From an uncultured Lachnospiraceae bacterium (lineage in GTDB: Bacteria > Bacillota > Clostridia > Lachnospirales > Lachnospiraceae), in the NCBI GenBank assembly GCA_910585395.1, contig CAJUCK010000014.1, positions 15,203-21,755 of the forward strand: a stretch of 6,553 nt of DNA, given 5' to 3'. Shown in pieces: positions 1 through 6,238 of the stretch. Position 1 is the stretch's first letter. The number at the start of each line of letters is the position of its first letter. The translations under genes and the position numbers were made by a program. The notes under the pieces were generated by a model. That model was not told where the DNA came from. It saw nothing but the letters and a program-made list of their open reading frames with translations, and made no database searches.

Positions 1-225
1 GGATATACAGTCTCCGGCGATGCGCACTGTCACAAAAAGGAAAATGCCGCGTAGCGGCTGTGTACGGCGCAGATGCCGATCATTAATCGTCATCTATGAC
101 AGATATGGAAAAATCCATTTTTATAAAAAATAGAACGAAACATTCAGATAATGTTATTATAGTTGCAATCTTCTTATATGGCAATGACAAAAAGCAACAA
201 AGTTTAAGAGGAAAAAGACAAAAGA

Positions 226-318
226 ATGGATAGAAAGACCATGCGCAGTATGCAGAATCAGTTTTCTGATAAATTGTCCTCTGGAACCAGTGGAAACCTG
301 GAGGAATATGATGAATAA
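226..318 (+). CDS. Possible 30-residue small ORF, unknown
   Basis: An ATG-to-TAA frame of 30 codons, starting MDRKTMRSMQ and ending NLEEYDE. It is hydrophilic, with no signal peptide, membrane segment or recognised motif. The only ribosome-site candidate is AGAGGA around 207-212, about 13 nt before the ATG, which is too far for a strong site. Its stop overlaps the start of a second small ORF that does have a good GGAGG. It may be a chance ORF, a decayed gene remnant or a small leader peptide; nothing in the sequence decides between these. Confidence 0.15.
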   Translation: MDRKTMRSMQNQFSDKLSSGTSGNLEEYDE

Positions 319-364
319 AAGAGAACATGATAGAACGTTCTTTATAATCGAGATTGTTCGTTAA
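311..364 (+). CDS. Possible 17-residue micro-ORF with a strong ribosome site
   Basis: The frame encodes MNKREHDRTFFIIEIVR and stops at 362-364. A GGAGG (300-304) sits 6 nt before the ATG at 311, with a tandem in-frame ATG at 308 only 3 nt away. It overlaps the end of the preceding small ORF, which would permit translational coupling. It ends 23 nt before the first mapped promoter of the kinase gene, so it is not obviously a leader peptide for that gene unless transcription starts further upstream. No homologue is recognised. The main argument for it is the ribosome site; length and composition give no support. Confidence 0.15.
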   Translation: MNKREHDRTFFIIEIVR

Positions 365-387
365 GCTGACATTTTGCGAGATGAGAT

Positions 388-416
388 TTGATAAAATGGA
401 TTGTTTATGGTATGAT
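388..416 (+). promoter_or_regulatory. Upstream promoter (P1) of the kinase gene
   Basis: TTGATA (388-393) and TATGAT (411-416) are separated by exactly 17 bp; each hexamer matches the sigma-A consensus at 5 of 6 positions. Transcription would start near 423 and give a leader of about 125 nt before the kinase ATG. Called from sequence match only. Confidence 0.55.
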
Positions 417-452
417 TAGGAAAAAACGTAAAAGCTGATTGTGGTACGCTAG

Positions 453-481
453 TTTTCAGAAATTATAAAAATAAATATAAT
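453..481 (+). promoter_or_regulatory. Downstream promoter (P2) of the kinase gene
   Basis: TTTTCA (453-458, 4 of 6 consensus matches) and a perfect TATAAT (476-481) are separated by 17 bp. Transcription would begin near 488 and give a short leader of about 60 nt. With P1 this makes a tandem promoter pair. The -35 is weaker than that of P1, as expected for a promoter that may be activator-assisted (inference). Confidence 0.5.
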
Positions 482-496
482 TTTTAAGAAAAATGT

Positions 497-530
497 TCCA
501 AATACTCCAAAGTACCACTGCAATACCATA
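497..530. repeat. Direct-repeat cluster in the kinase leader
   Basis: TCCAAA occurs twice, 9 bp apart (497-502 and 506-511). It is followed by GTACCA (512-517) and ATACCA (523-528), which are 11 bp apart. Two inverted copies lie upstream: GTGGTAC (441-447) is the exact complement of GTACCAC (512-518), and TATGGTAT (406-413) of ATACCATA (523-530), so the pairs are nested. Helical-turn spacing of direct repeats suits a winged-helix response regulator, but motifs this short could be chance. Confidence 0.25.
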
Positions 531-547
531 GAAATGGAGAAATGAGA

Positions 548-3127
548 ATGAGAAAGAAGCAGAATAGAAGCAGAAAGGACAAAGGGATTTCCCTGTTTGT
601 TTCTATTATATTAGTTTTTGGTATATTAGGTGTCGTTGTGTTTTCTGTGGCCAGAAAGATATCCATTGAAATGTCTGAGTCTGCCATACAAAATCTCAGC
701 GAGAGTCTGAATCTGATAAAATGTACTATAGAAGCTATTTTGGAAAATGAGGCAGATTTTCAGAAGATGGTCGCTCAAAAAGTTGCAATGGCAGAAAATC
801 CAGAAGAATATATATTGGAGTATGAGAAAAATCAGACAATGGTAAAATTGTCTCTGATATTGAAAGGGAAAACAGAAGGAATTTCTAATACAGGAGAAGT
901 GTTTTCGGAAAAAGAGCTGGATTTTTCAGCAGGAGGGACTGTGGACGGACTGCTGATTTCTCAGTCTTATGTGAATTATATGGGAACCTGGGCATATACC
1001 ATGAAATGTCCTGTTGTAAAAGAAGACCAGGAAATTGCCACGCTCTATATTGAATATACTTACGATTATCTTGATCAGTCCCTGCCCGATGGGTTTTATA
1101 ATAAACAGGCAATGCTTTATATTATGGATGCAGAAACGGAAAAACTTGTGCTGAAACCAAAAGGAATGGGAGAACGCAGCGCTGGACATATGAATCTGAA
1201 AGATTTTTATTATGCCAATAATATCCATGAGTATGAGCTGCGGGAAGAAGTAGACAGGTGTCTGGAAAGCGGCAAAAATATTTTGTTTTACCATGATATA
1301 CGCAAAAAAGAAGCCTTGAATTATATGTGGGCAGTGAATGGAGGAACCATTTATCTCATCGGTTATGTTCCTGTTGAAGAAATTCTTCAGGAAGGAAGAA
1401 GCGTAAACCAGAATATTCTCATTGTTGTGGCAGTGATGCTGATTGCGTTTTTCCTCTGCTGTCTGCTGTATTATCTGAATCACAGACAGCAGATCAAGCT
1501 TGGAAGGGAACGGGAAAAAGAAAGGGAACTGCACAATAAACAGCTTGCGGAGGCCTTACAGGCAGCTCAGCTTGCCAGCAATTCAAAGACCATGTTTCTC
1601 TCCAATATGTCGCATGATATCCGTACCCCGATGAATGCAGTTCTTGGATTTACCACGCTGCTTGCCATGGATGCGGAAAATCCAGTTAAGGTCAGAGAAT
1701 ATACCAAAAAAATTACGGCATCTGGCCAGCATCTTTTGAGCCTGATTAATGATGTTTTGGATGTGTCAAAAATTGAAAGCGGAAAAGTAGTGCTTAACGT
1801 GGACCAATTTACGCTGAATGATTTGGTATCTTCTGTTGACGCCATTATTCGTCCCATGGCAGACGGCAAAAACCAGAGCTTTCATGTGGAAGTTACAGAT
1901 ATTAAGCATGAATGTCTGTTGGGCGATGAGACCAGAATTAATCAGATTTTGATCAATCTGCTTTCCAATGCTGTGAAGTATACTCAGGAGGGAGGCAGTA
2001 TCTGGTTTCGTATTGTGGGGCTTAAACAGCGTTCCAGCCAGTATGAGCATATTCGGATCGAAGTGGAAGATAACGGCTATGGGATGACGCCAGAATATTT
2101 AGAGACCATTTTTGATGCGTTTACCAGGGCAGAAAACAGTACCACCAATAAGGTTCAGGGTACAGGGCTTGGTATGGCGATTACCAAAAATATCGTAGAA
2201 CTCATGGGAGGAACCATAGATGTTGCCAGTGAGGTAAATAAGGGAAGTATTTTTAAAGTGGAGCTGGAACTTCGCATCCCGGACAGCCAGGCAGACAAGA
2301 GCTTTTGGAGAGAGCATGAAATTGCACGTATCCTTGCAGTATATGGGGAGGAGACATGCAGAAATATCCAGATGCTAATGAGAGATACAGGGGTACAGAC
2401 AGATACTGCGTTGTGTCTGGAAGAAGCAGTAACCAAAATGCAGGAGCTTGACAGGATAAACTATGATCTGATTCTTGTAAACTGGGATGATATGCCAGAT
2501 CAGCAGAGGGATAAGACAGTAACAAAAATCAGGGAGCTAGTCTCTGATTCTGTGCCAGTTTTCTTTTTAGCTTCTTATGATGCAGCAGGTATAGAAGATA
2601 TTCATCAGGCAGAGTATACGGCAATCCTTACAAAGCCATTTTTTGTATCAGCGTTAAAAGAGAAAATTGTAGAATTAACGAATGGCGCCGATGAAGAAAA
2701 GGTCCAGGAAAGAGAGACCAGCAGAAGTCTTGAGGGTATGAATTTTCTTGCGGCGGAAGATAATGAGATAAATGCAGAAATTTTATCGCAAATTTTAGAG
2801 ATGGAAGGGGCAGGCTGTGAAATAGCGGAAAATGGAAAGCTGGCGCTGGAGCGTTTTGAACGTGCTTTGGAGGGTGAGTTTGACGCAATTTTGATGGATG
2901 TGCAGATGCCGGTTATGAATGGTTATGATGCCACGAAGGCAATCAGAGCATTAGAGCGCAGTGATGCCGCAGAAATACCGATTATAGCCATGACTGCAAA
3001 CGCCTTTGCAGAGGACGAAAAAGAAGCGTTGGATGCAGGTATGGACGTGCACATGGCTAAACCGATTGATATAGAAAGGTTAAAGAAGATTATCAGTAAA
3101 TATGTACAGAGAAAGGAAGTAAAATGA
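548..3127 (+). CDS. Hybrid sensor histidine kinase with two C-terminal receiver domains
   Basis: A membrane signal-transduction kinase that would autophosphorylate on a histidine and pass the phosphate to its receiver. The chosen start is the ATG at 548: GGAG (536-539) lies 8 nt before it but only 2 nt before the in-frame ATG at 542. Numbering from 548 (859 residues): transmembrane segment 14-35; extracytoplasmic sensor ~36-288, Cache-like in layout but not firmly assigned; second transmembrane segment 289-310; charged coiled-coil linker ~312-348; HisKA H-box SHDIRTP with phospho-acceptor His356 and a D-x-x-T phosphatase-type motif; HATPase with N-box Asn474, DNGYGM 508-513, F-box FDAF 522-525 and GTGLGM 538-543. 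Receiver 1 (~590-705) is degenerate. Receiver 2 (~733-850) is intact, with Glu737/Asp738, phospho-acceptor Asp784, Thr816 and Lys838. There is no HPt or DNA-binding domain. The stop overlaps the start of the next gene. Kinase identity is certain; the ligand and downstream target are unknown. Confidence 0.95.
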   Translation: MRKKQNRSRKDKGISLFVSIILVFGILGVVVFSVARKISIEMSESAIQNLSESLNLIKCTIEAILENEADFQKMVAQKVAMAENPEEYILEYEKNQTMVKLSLILKGKTEGISNTGEVFSEKELDFSAGGTVDGLLISQSYVNYMGTWAYTMKCPVVKEDQEIATLYIEYTYDYLDQSLPDGFYNKQAMLYIMDAETEKLVLKPKGMGERSAGHMNLKDFYYANNIHEYELREEVDRCLESGKNILFYHDIRKKEALNYMWAVNGGTIYLIGYVPVEEILQEGRSVNQNILIVVAVMLIAFFLCCLLYYLNHRQQIKLGREREKERELHNKQLAEALQAAQLASNSKTMFLSNMSHDIRTPMNAVLGFTTLLAMDAENPVKVREYTKKITASGQHLLSLINDVLDVSKIESGKVVLNVDQFTLNDLVSSVDAIIRPMADGKNQSFHVEVTDIKHECLLGDETRINQILINLLSNAVKYTQEGGSIWFRIVGLKQRSSQYEHIRIEVEDNGYGMTPEYLETIFDAFTRAENSTTNKVQGTGLGMAITKNIVELMGGTIDVASEVNKGSIFKVELELRIPDSQADKSFWREHEIARILAVYGEETCRNIQMLMRDTGVQTDTALCLEEAVTKMQELDRINYDLILVNWDDMPDQQRDKTVTKIRELVSDSVPVFFLASYDAAGIEDIHQAEYTAILTKPFFVSALKEKIVELTNGADEEKVQERETSRSLEGMNFLAAEDNEINAEILSQILEMEGAGCEIAENGKLALERFERALEGEFDAILMDVQMPVMNGYDATKAIRALERSDAAEIPIIAMTANAFAEDEKEALDAGMDVHMAKPIDIERLKKIISKYVQRKEVK

Positions 3128-4440
3128 AACAGACCATAAAAAGGAATGTTTGTAAATTAGCTGCAGTATGTCTTATGGTAATTGCTGCAGTTTCCACAGC
3201 AGCATGCGGCGGAAGACCAAAACCAGGTGAAAATCTGTTAATATCGGAGGAAGAAGATGAACGAATTGTGAATTTGTTCAGCCCTATGGAAAGAACAGAC
3301 CCAGATGCTGAAAATACCGCGAGAAGCGCTTTTGATAAGACAGTGCTGATGGCAGAGGAGAAGCTGGGGGTGAAAGTCGCGTACCGAACCTACACAGCGG
3401 AAGATCATCAGGATAAAACATATGATGATGTGACATTGGAACGTGCACGTAATAATATGGATGATTTATATCTGATGAATCCAGATGCCATCCAGATGCT
3501 GGGTACAGAAGGAAAACTTATCGATTTGTCTGACCTTTCGTGTGTGGAGAATCTGCGGGAGGTGGTGAAGGCGGCAAATACCATAAATGGAAAACTGGTG
3601 GCAATTCCACAGGAAGTTGTGGCATACGGGCTCTTTATCAATAAGGATATGTTTGATGAGTATAACCTGGAACTGCCAGAGACGCCGGAAGAGTTTTTGC
3701 AGTGCTGTAAGGTCTTTAAGGAGAATGGTATTGAGACGCCTGTTGGTGCAAACCGCTGGTGGCTGGAGAACTTTGTATTTGCTCAGGCATTTGCCGACTT
3801 GTATAATGGGGGGAACACAGAGGATGAAATCGCCAGACTTAACAGCGGAGAGAGTAAATACAGTGATTATATGCGCTCTGGGTTTGAGTTTCTCAAAGAA
3901 TTGATAGACAAAGGTTATGTGGATGCAGAAAAAGCTTATGTCAGTGAGGCCATTGATGGGGAAGGTCCTGACTTTCTGGCACAGAAGACTCCCATTGTCA
4001 TGGCGTACTGGGGAGCGGCAAATACGGAGACAGCATATGGGAAACCAGATTTTAATATGCAGGTTATTGGATTTCCCAGCAGCCGAGGACAAATGCCGGT
4101 AGTTACGATCACGGGATTTGGTATTGGCTCCGAGGCAGAGCATCTAAATGATGCAAAGGATTTACTGGAAACGATACTTTCTGATGAGGCGCTGGAGGTT
4201 TATACCAAAACAAATAAGGTGATTTCACCCTCTGAAAATATTGAAGTGGACTGTATTCCCGCGTTGAAGCCTTTGAACGACAAAATTGAAGAGAATGTTT
4301 ATGTTCTTGCCTCCAACGCGGCAATGAAGGTGGAGCAGTGGGGAAATACCTGCCTGATTGTGCGGAAACTGCTAAACGGCTCCACCGTGGACGAGTGCAT
4401 GGCAGAAGTTGATAAACTTCAGCAAGCATCACTGGAATAA
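3124..4440 (+). CDS. Extracellular solute-binding lipoprotein (ABC-type, family 1/8), probable partner of the kinase
   Basis: A 438-residue substrate-binding protein of the SBP_bac_1/SBP_bac_8 type, which usually captures sugars or oligosaccharides for ABC importers. It has a basic N-terminus, a hydrophobic stretch (~12-27) and a lipobox-like STAAC with Cys28 as the probable lipidation site, so it should be anchored on the outer face of the membrane. Family-typical stretches are GKLVAIPQ (156-163) followed by NKD (173-175), the aromatic pair Trp212-Trp213, and TGFGIGSEA from 330 near the C-terminal lobe. Length is normal. The ATG overlaps the kinase stop (ATGA at 3124-3127), with AAAGGAAG (3112-3119) as ribosome site, so translational coupling is likely. 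No permease or ATPase gene follows; proC lies convergent next. That context suggests a sensory role with the kinase (inference). The ligand cannot be named. Confidence 0.9.
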   Translation: MKQTIKRNVCKLAAVCLMVIAAVSTAACGGRPKPGENLLISEEEDERIVNLFSPMERTDPDAENTARSAFDKTVLMAEEKLGVKVAYRTYTAEDHQDKTYDDVTLERARNNMDDLYLMNPDAIQMLGTEGKLIDLSDLSCVENLREVVKAANTINGKLVAIPQEVVAYGLFINKDMFDEYNLELPETPEEFLQCCKVFKENGIETPVGANRWWLENFVFAQAFADLYNGGNTEDEIARLNSGESKYSDYMRSGFEFLKELIDKGYVDAEKAYVSEAIDGEGPDFLAQKTPIVMAYWGAANTETAYGKPDFNMQVIGFPSSRGQMPVVTITGFGIGSEAEHLNDAKDLLETILSDEALEVYTKTNKVISPSENIEVDCIPALKPLNDKIEENVYVLASNAAMKVEQWGNTCLIVRKLLNGSTVDECMAEVDKLQQASLE

Positions 4441-4478
4441 AAATAATAAGGGGGCTGTCTGTGTGTTCCTCTGGGGCT
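4441..4478. other. Short convergent intergenic gap without a clear terminator
   Basis: These 38 nt separate the converging ends of the solute-binding protein gene and proC. A G-run followed by a TG-rich stretch is present, but no inverted repeat with a T-tract is visible in either direction. The two transcripts may overlap at their 3' ends, or terminate inside the facing gene. Confidence 0.4.
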
Positions 4479-5282
4479 TTATGTCATGTCTCTCGATTTC
4501 TGAACACAGGCGCGCTGGGCAGATATCACAGCATTGCGCAGTCCCTGCTGTTCTAATATGGCGACAGCTTCAATAGTGGTTCCGCCAGGAGAGCAGACAG
4601 CGTCCTTGAGGGCGCCAGGATGTGTTTCTGTTTCCAGTACCATTTTTGCAGCTCCAAGTACAGACTGAGCGGCAAATTTGTAGGCTTGTGCCCGCGGCAT
4701 GCCGTCAGCAACAGCTGCATCGGCCATGGCTTCTATAAAAAGATAGACATAAGCGGGAGAAGAGCCGGAAACGCCGATTACAGTATCCATCATAGTTTCA
4801 GGAACGGTTTCACATTTACCGAAACTGTTAAAAATAGTCATGGCGTCTGCGAGATCTGCTTCTGTGCAGTTTCCATTTGTGCACAGAGCGCTCATAGCTT
4901 CTCCTGCCAGCGCAGGTGTGTTGGGCATGGCGCGTACCAGTTTGATATTCTTCTCAAAAGCAGCTTCTATTTTTTCTATGGTCTGGCCGGCAGCAATTGA
5001 TATAATCATTGTTTCTGGCCGGACACAGTCTTTGATCTGGGAAATAATTTCGCTGAACAGATAAGGTTTCACGGCCAGAAAGAGTATGTCTGCCTGTCTG
5101 GCTGCTTCTCTGTTGTCTGCAGTGGCAGTGATTCCGAAACGCTCGCTCAGGGAAGTGAGCGTTTTCTCTGTTTTTGCTGTGGCAATAATCTGTTCTTTTG
5201 CGGCGAGTCCGGATTTCAATATTCCGCCGATCATGGCGCCTGCCATATTTCCGCCGCCGATAAATCCAATTATTTTATCCAT
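4479..5282 (-). CDS. proC: Pyrroline-5-carboxylate reductase
   Basis: Catalyses the last step of proline biosynthesis: NAD(P)H-dependent reduction of 1-pyrroline-5-carboxylate to L-proline, in the cytoplasm. The protein is 267 residues, the usual length. It begins with the Rossmann nucleotide-binding motif GFIGGGNMAG (6-15), then VKP (71-73), MPNTPA (119-124), GSSPAY (173-178) in the C-terminal dimerisation domain, and the ProC signature region 222-244 with PGALKDAV and SPGGTT. The frame can extend five codons upstream to 5297, but that ATG overlaps GGAGG (complement of 5291-5295), which sits correctly 8 nt before the ATG at 5282, so 5282 is chosen. It is convergent with the solute-binding protein gene and divergent from hypB. 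It is a single-gene unit as far as the window shows, with its own extended -10 promoter. All key motifs are intact. Confidence 0.96.
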   Translation of the reverse strand: MDKIIGFIGGGNMAGAMIGGILKSGLAAKEQIIATAKTEKTLTSLSERFGITATADNREAARQADILFLAVKPYLFSEIISQIKDCVRPETMIISIAAGQTIEKIEAAFEKNIKLVRAMPNTPALAGEAMSALCTNGNCTEADLADAMTIFNSFGKCETVPETMMDTVIGVSGSSPAYVYLFIEAMADAAVADGMPRAQAYKFAAQSVLGAAKMVLETETHPGALKDAVCSPGGTTIEAVAILEQQGLRNAVISAQRACVQKSRDMT

Positions 5283-5318
5283 CGTGGATACCTCCATATT
5301 CGTATGCTTTTAAATATT

Positions 5319-5347
5319 ATCATAACAGCAGCATGTATTTTCTGCAA
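5319..5347 (-). promoter_or_regulatory. Probable proC promoter
   Basis: Read on the minus strand, TTGCAG (complement of 5342-5347) and TATGAT (complement of 5319-5324) are 17 bp apart. The -10 is preceded by TG plus one base, giving an extended -10 that can compensate for the weak -35 (3 of 6 matches). Transcription would start near 5312, about 30 nt before the proC ATG. Confidence 0.45.
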
Positions 5348-5433
5348 TAAATTTCTCAGATTCCACATTCTGTAAATCATATTCCTGCGGAAAATGAGAA
5401 AAGCAGCCATATGTACACGAATATTTGACTGAA

Positions 5434-5448
5434 ATTGGTTGTACCAGA
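5434..5448. promoter_or_regulatory. Upstream TGGT-N3-ACCA operator-like dyad
   Basis: The sequence ATTGGTTGTACCAGA contains the perfect half-site pair TGGT (5436-5439) and ACCA (5443-5446) around a 3-bp spacer. It lies 17 bp upstream of the hypB -35. The pattern fits the T-x-G-T-N3-A-C-x-A consensus known for the FadR subfamily of GntR regulators (PdhR, LldR and FadR use closely similar sites). The regulator itself is not in the window. Confidence 0.4.
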
Positions 5449-5465
5449 ACAGTGAAAAGCCATAA

Positions 5466-5494
5466 TTGACAATATTCAAATGAAAAAGTATAAT
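5466..5494 (+). promoter_or_regulatory. Consensus sigma-A-type promoter of hypB
   Basis: TTGACA (5466-5471) and TATAAT (5489-5494) both match the consensus perfectly, with an optimal 17-bp spacer. Transcription would start near 5501, about 43 nt before the hypB ATG. A promoter this strong would be expected to be controlled by a repressor, and two similar dyads bracket it (5434-5448 and 5514-5528). Confidence 0.8.
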
Positions 5495-5513
5495 AAAGGA
5501 AAGAGTTACAATA

Positions 5514-5528
5514 ACTGGTATAACCAAT
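5514..5528. promoter_or_regulatory. Downstream TGGT-N3-ACCA operator-like dyad
   Basis: The sequence ACTGGTATAACCAAT carries TGGT (5516-5519) and ACCA (5523-5526) around a 3-bp spacer. It lies just after the expected hypB transcription start and ends one base before the AGGAGA ribosome site. Its reverse complement matches the upstream dyad at 13 of 14 bases (5515-5528 against 5434-5447); the dyad centres are 80 bp apart. It overlaps a further small inverted repeat, AGTTA-CAA-TAACT (5504-5516). Its position suits a repressor operator or roadblock. Confidence 0.4.
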
Positions 5529-5543
5529 AGGAGAGAAGATAAA

Positions 5544-6218
5544 ATGAAGGAATTCAAGGTGATTGAGGTAAAGCGCAGCATTTTGGAGGACAATGATGCA
5601 GATGCAGAAAGGCTCAGAAAAGAATTAAAAGAACAGCAAACTTTTCTTATAAATCTTATGTCATCTCCAGGAGCAGGAAAGACTACCATGTTAAAGAAAT
5701 TAATTTCTATACTGGGAGATAAAATTAAGATAGGCGTCATGGAAGCAGATATTGATTCAGATGTAGATGCAAAGGCAATCATGGAAGCAGGTGCAAGGAC
5801 TATCCAGCTTCACACTGGGGGTATGTGCCATCTGGACGCTGCGATGACCAGGCAGGGAATCCAGGAGTTTGGTACTAGTGATTTGGATTTGGTGATTCTG
5901 GAAAATGTGGGCAATCTTGTCTGTCCTGCGGAATTTGATACTGGAGCGTGCAGGAATGTTATGATCCTCTCTGTGCCTGAGGGGGAAGATAAACCTTTGA
6001 AATATCCATTGATGTTTTCTGTCTGTGATGTGGTGCTGATCAATAAAATAGATGTGCTTCCCTACTTTGATTTTGATATGGAGAAATGTAAAGCGTATAT
6101 TCATATGAGAAATTCCAAAGCGAGAATAATTCCCATTTCCGCAAAGACGGGAGAGGGTTTTATGGAATGGACACAGTGGCTGCAAGAAGAAGCAGCAGCG
6201 TGGACAAACCAAATTTAA
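5544..6218 (+). CDS. hypB: Nickel-insertion GTPase HypB
   Basis: HypB is a SIMIBI-class GTPase that, usually with HypA, delivers nickel to [NiFe]-hydrogenase and in some bacteria to urease. Visible motifs in the 224 residues: P-loop SSPGAGKTT (40-48, Lys46), switch-like EADIDSDVDA (67-76), the metal-site CHLDA with Cys95 and His96, the conserved GNLVCPAEFD with Cys127 as third likely metal ligand, guanine-specifying NKID (167-170) and SAK (199-201). The N-terminal Cys-rich high-affinity nickel motif of E. coli HypB and the His-rich tract of some homologues are both absent, so this is the short form. The ribosome site AGGAGA (5529-5534) lies about 9-10 nt before the ATG, and a consensus promoter lies upstream. 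It is followed 20 nt later by a membrane protein gene in the same direction. No hypA or nickel enzyme gene is visible nearby, so the client is unknown. Confidence 0.93.
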   Translation: MKEFKVIEVKRSILEDNDADAERLRKELKEQQTFLINLMSSPGAGKTTMLKKLISILGDKIKIGVMEADIDSDVDAKAIMEAGARTIQLHTGGMCHLDAAMTRQGIQEFGTSDLDLVILENVGNLVCPAEFDTGACRNVMILSVPEGEDKPLKYPLMFSVCDVVLINKIDVLPYFDFDMEKCKAYIHMRNSKARIIPISAKTGEGFMEWTQWLQEEAAAWTNQI

Positions 6219-6238
6219 AAGGAAAGAGGGTAAATGTT

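Larger units (their letters stand above)
1..387. other. Intergenic region without a convincing gene
   Basis: No full-length gene is supported here. The first ~95 bases are visibly richer in G+C than what follows and are hairpin-prone: GCCGC-GTA-GCGGC at 46-58, and an imperfect stem at 71-95 (AGATG/CATCT and CGAT/ATCG with one mismatch). A reading frame open from the left edge on the + strand stops at 52-54 and could be the last 17 codons of an upstream gene (ending HCHKKENAA), but it is too short to judge. The rest is AT-rich. It contains a weak stem ATGGA-AAAA-TCCAT (105-118) followed by a short T run, a 6-bp inverted repeat AACATT-N5-AATGTT (139-155), a perfect palindrome AGAACGTTCT (332-341) abutting a TATAAT (343-348), and two possible tiny ORFs listed separately. 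Confidence 0.5.

Noticed and set aside
1..93. Minus-strand frame from the ATG at 91-93 running off the left edge (begins MTINDRHLRR)
   Set aside because: There is no ribosome site before the ATG and only 31 codons are visible. The arginine-rich composition shows no family. It cannot be told from chance.
105..124. Intrinsic terminator (ATGGA-AAAA-TCCAT plus T-run)
   Set aside because: The stem is only 5 bp with two G-C pairs, which is too weak to call as a feature. It is kept only as a note in the intergenic entry.
323..340. SOS (LexA/DinR) box from the GAAC and GTTC elements
   Set aside because: The known box needs GAAC-N4-GTTC. Here the pairs are directly adjacent or 10 bp apart.
926..1534. 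Long open frame on the minus strand inside the kinase gene (about 202 codons)
   Set aside because: It lies entirely antisense to the well-supported sensor and transmembrane region, has no ribosome site or recognisable domain, and is rich in His, Phe and Ile as expected for the complement of a real gene.
3466..4143. Minus-strand open frame of about 225 codons inside the solute-binding protein gene
   Set aside because: It is antisense to conserved family motifs, and its Cys/His-rich, low-complexity composition is typical of a shadow frame.
5283..5543. NikR-type nickel operator (GTATGA and TCATAC half-sites) before hypB
   Set aside because: No such half-site pair was found. The dyads present are TGGT-N3-ACCA, a different class.
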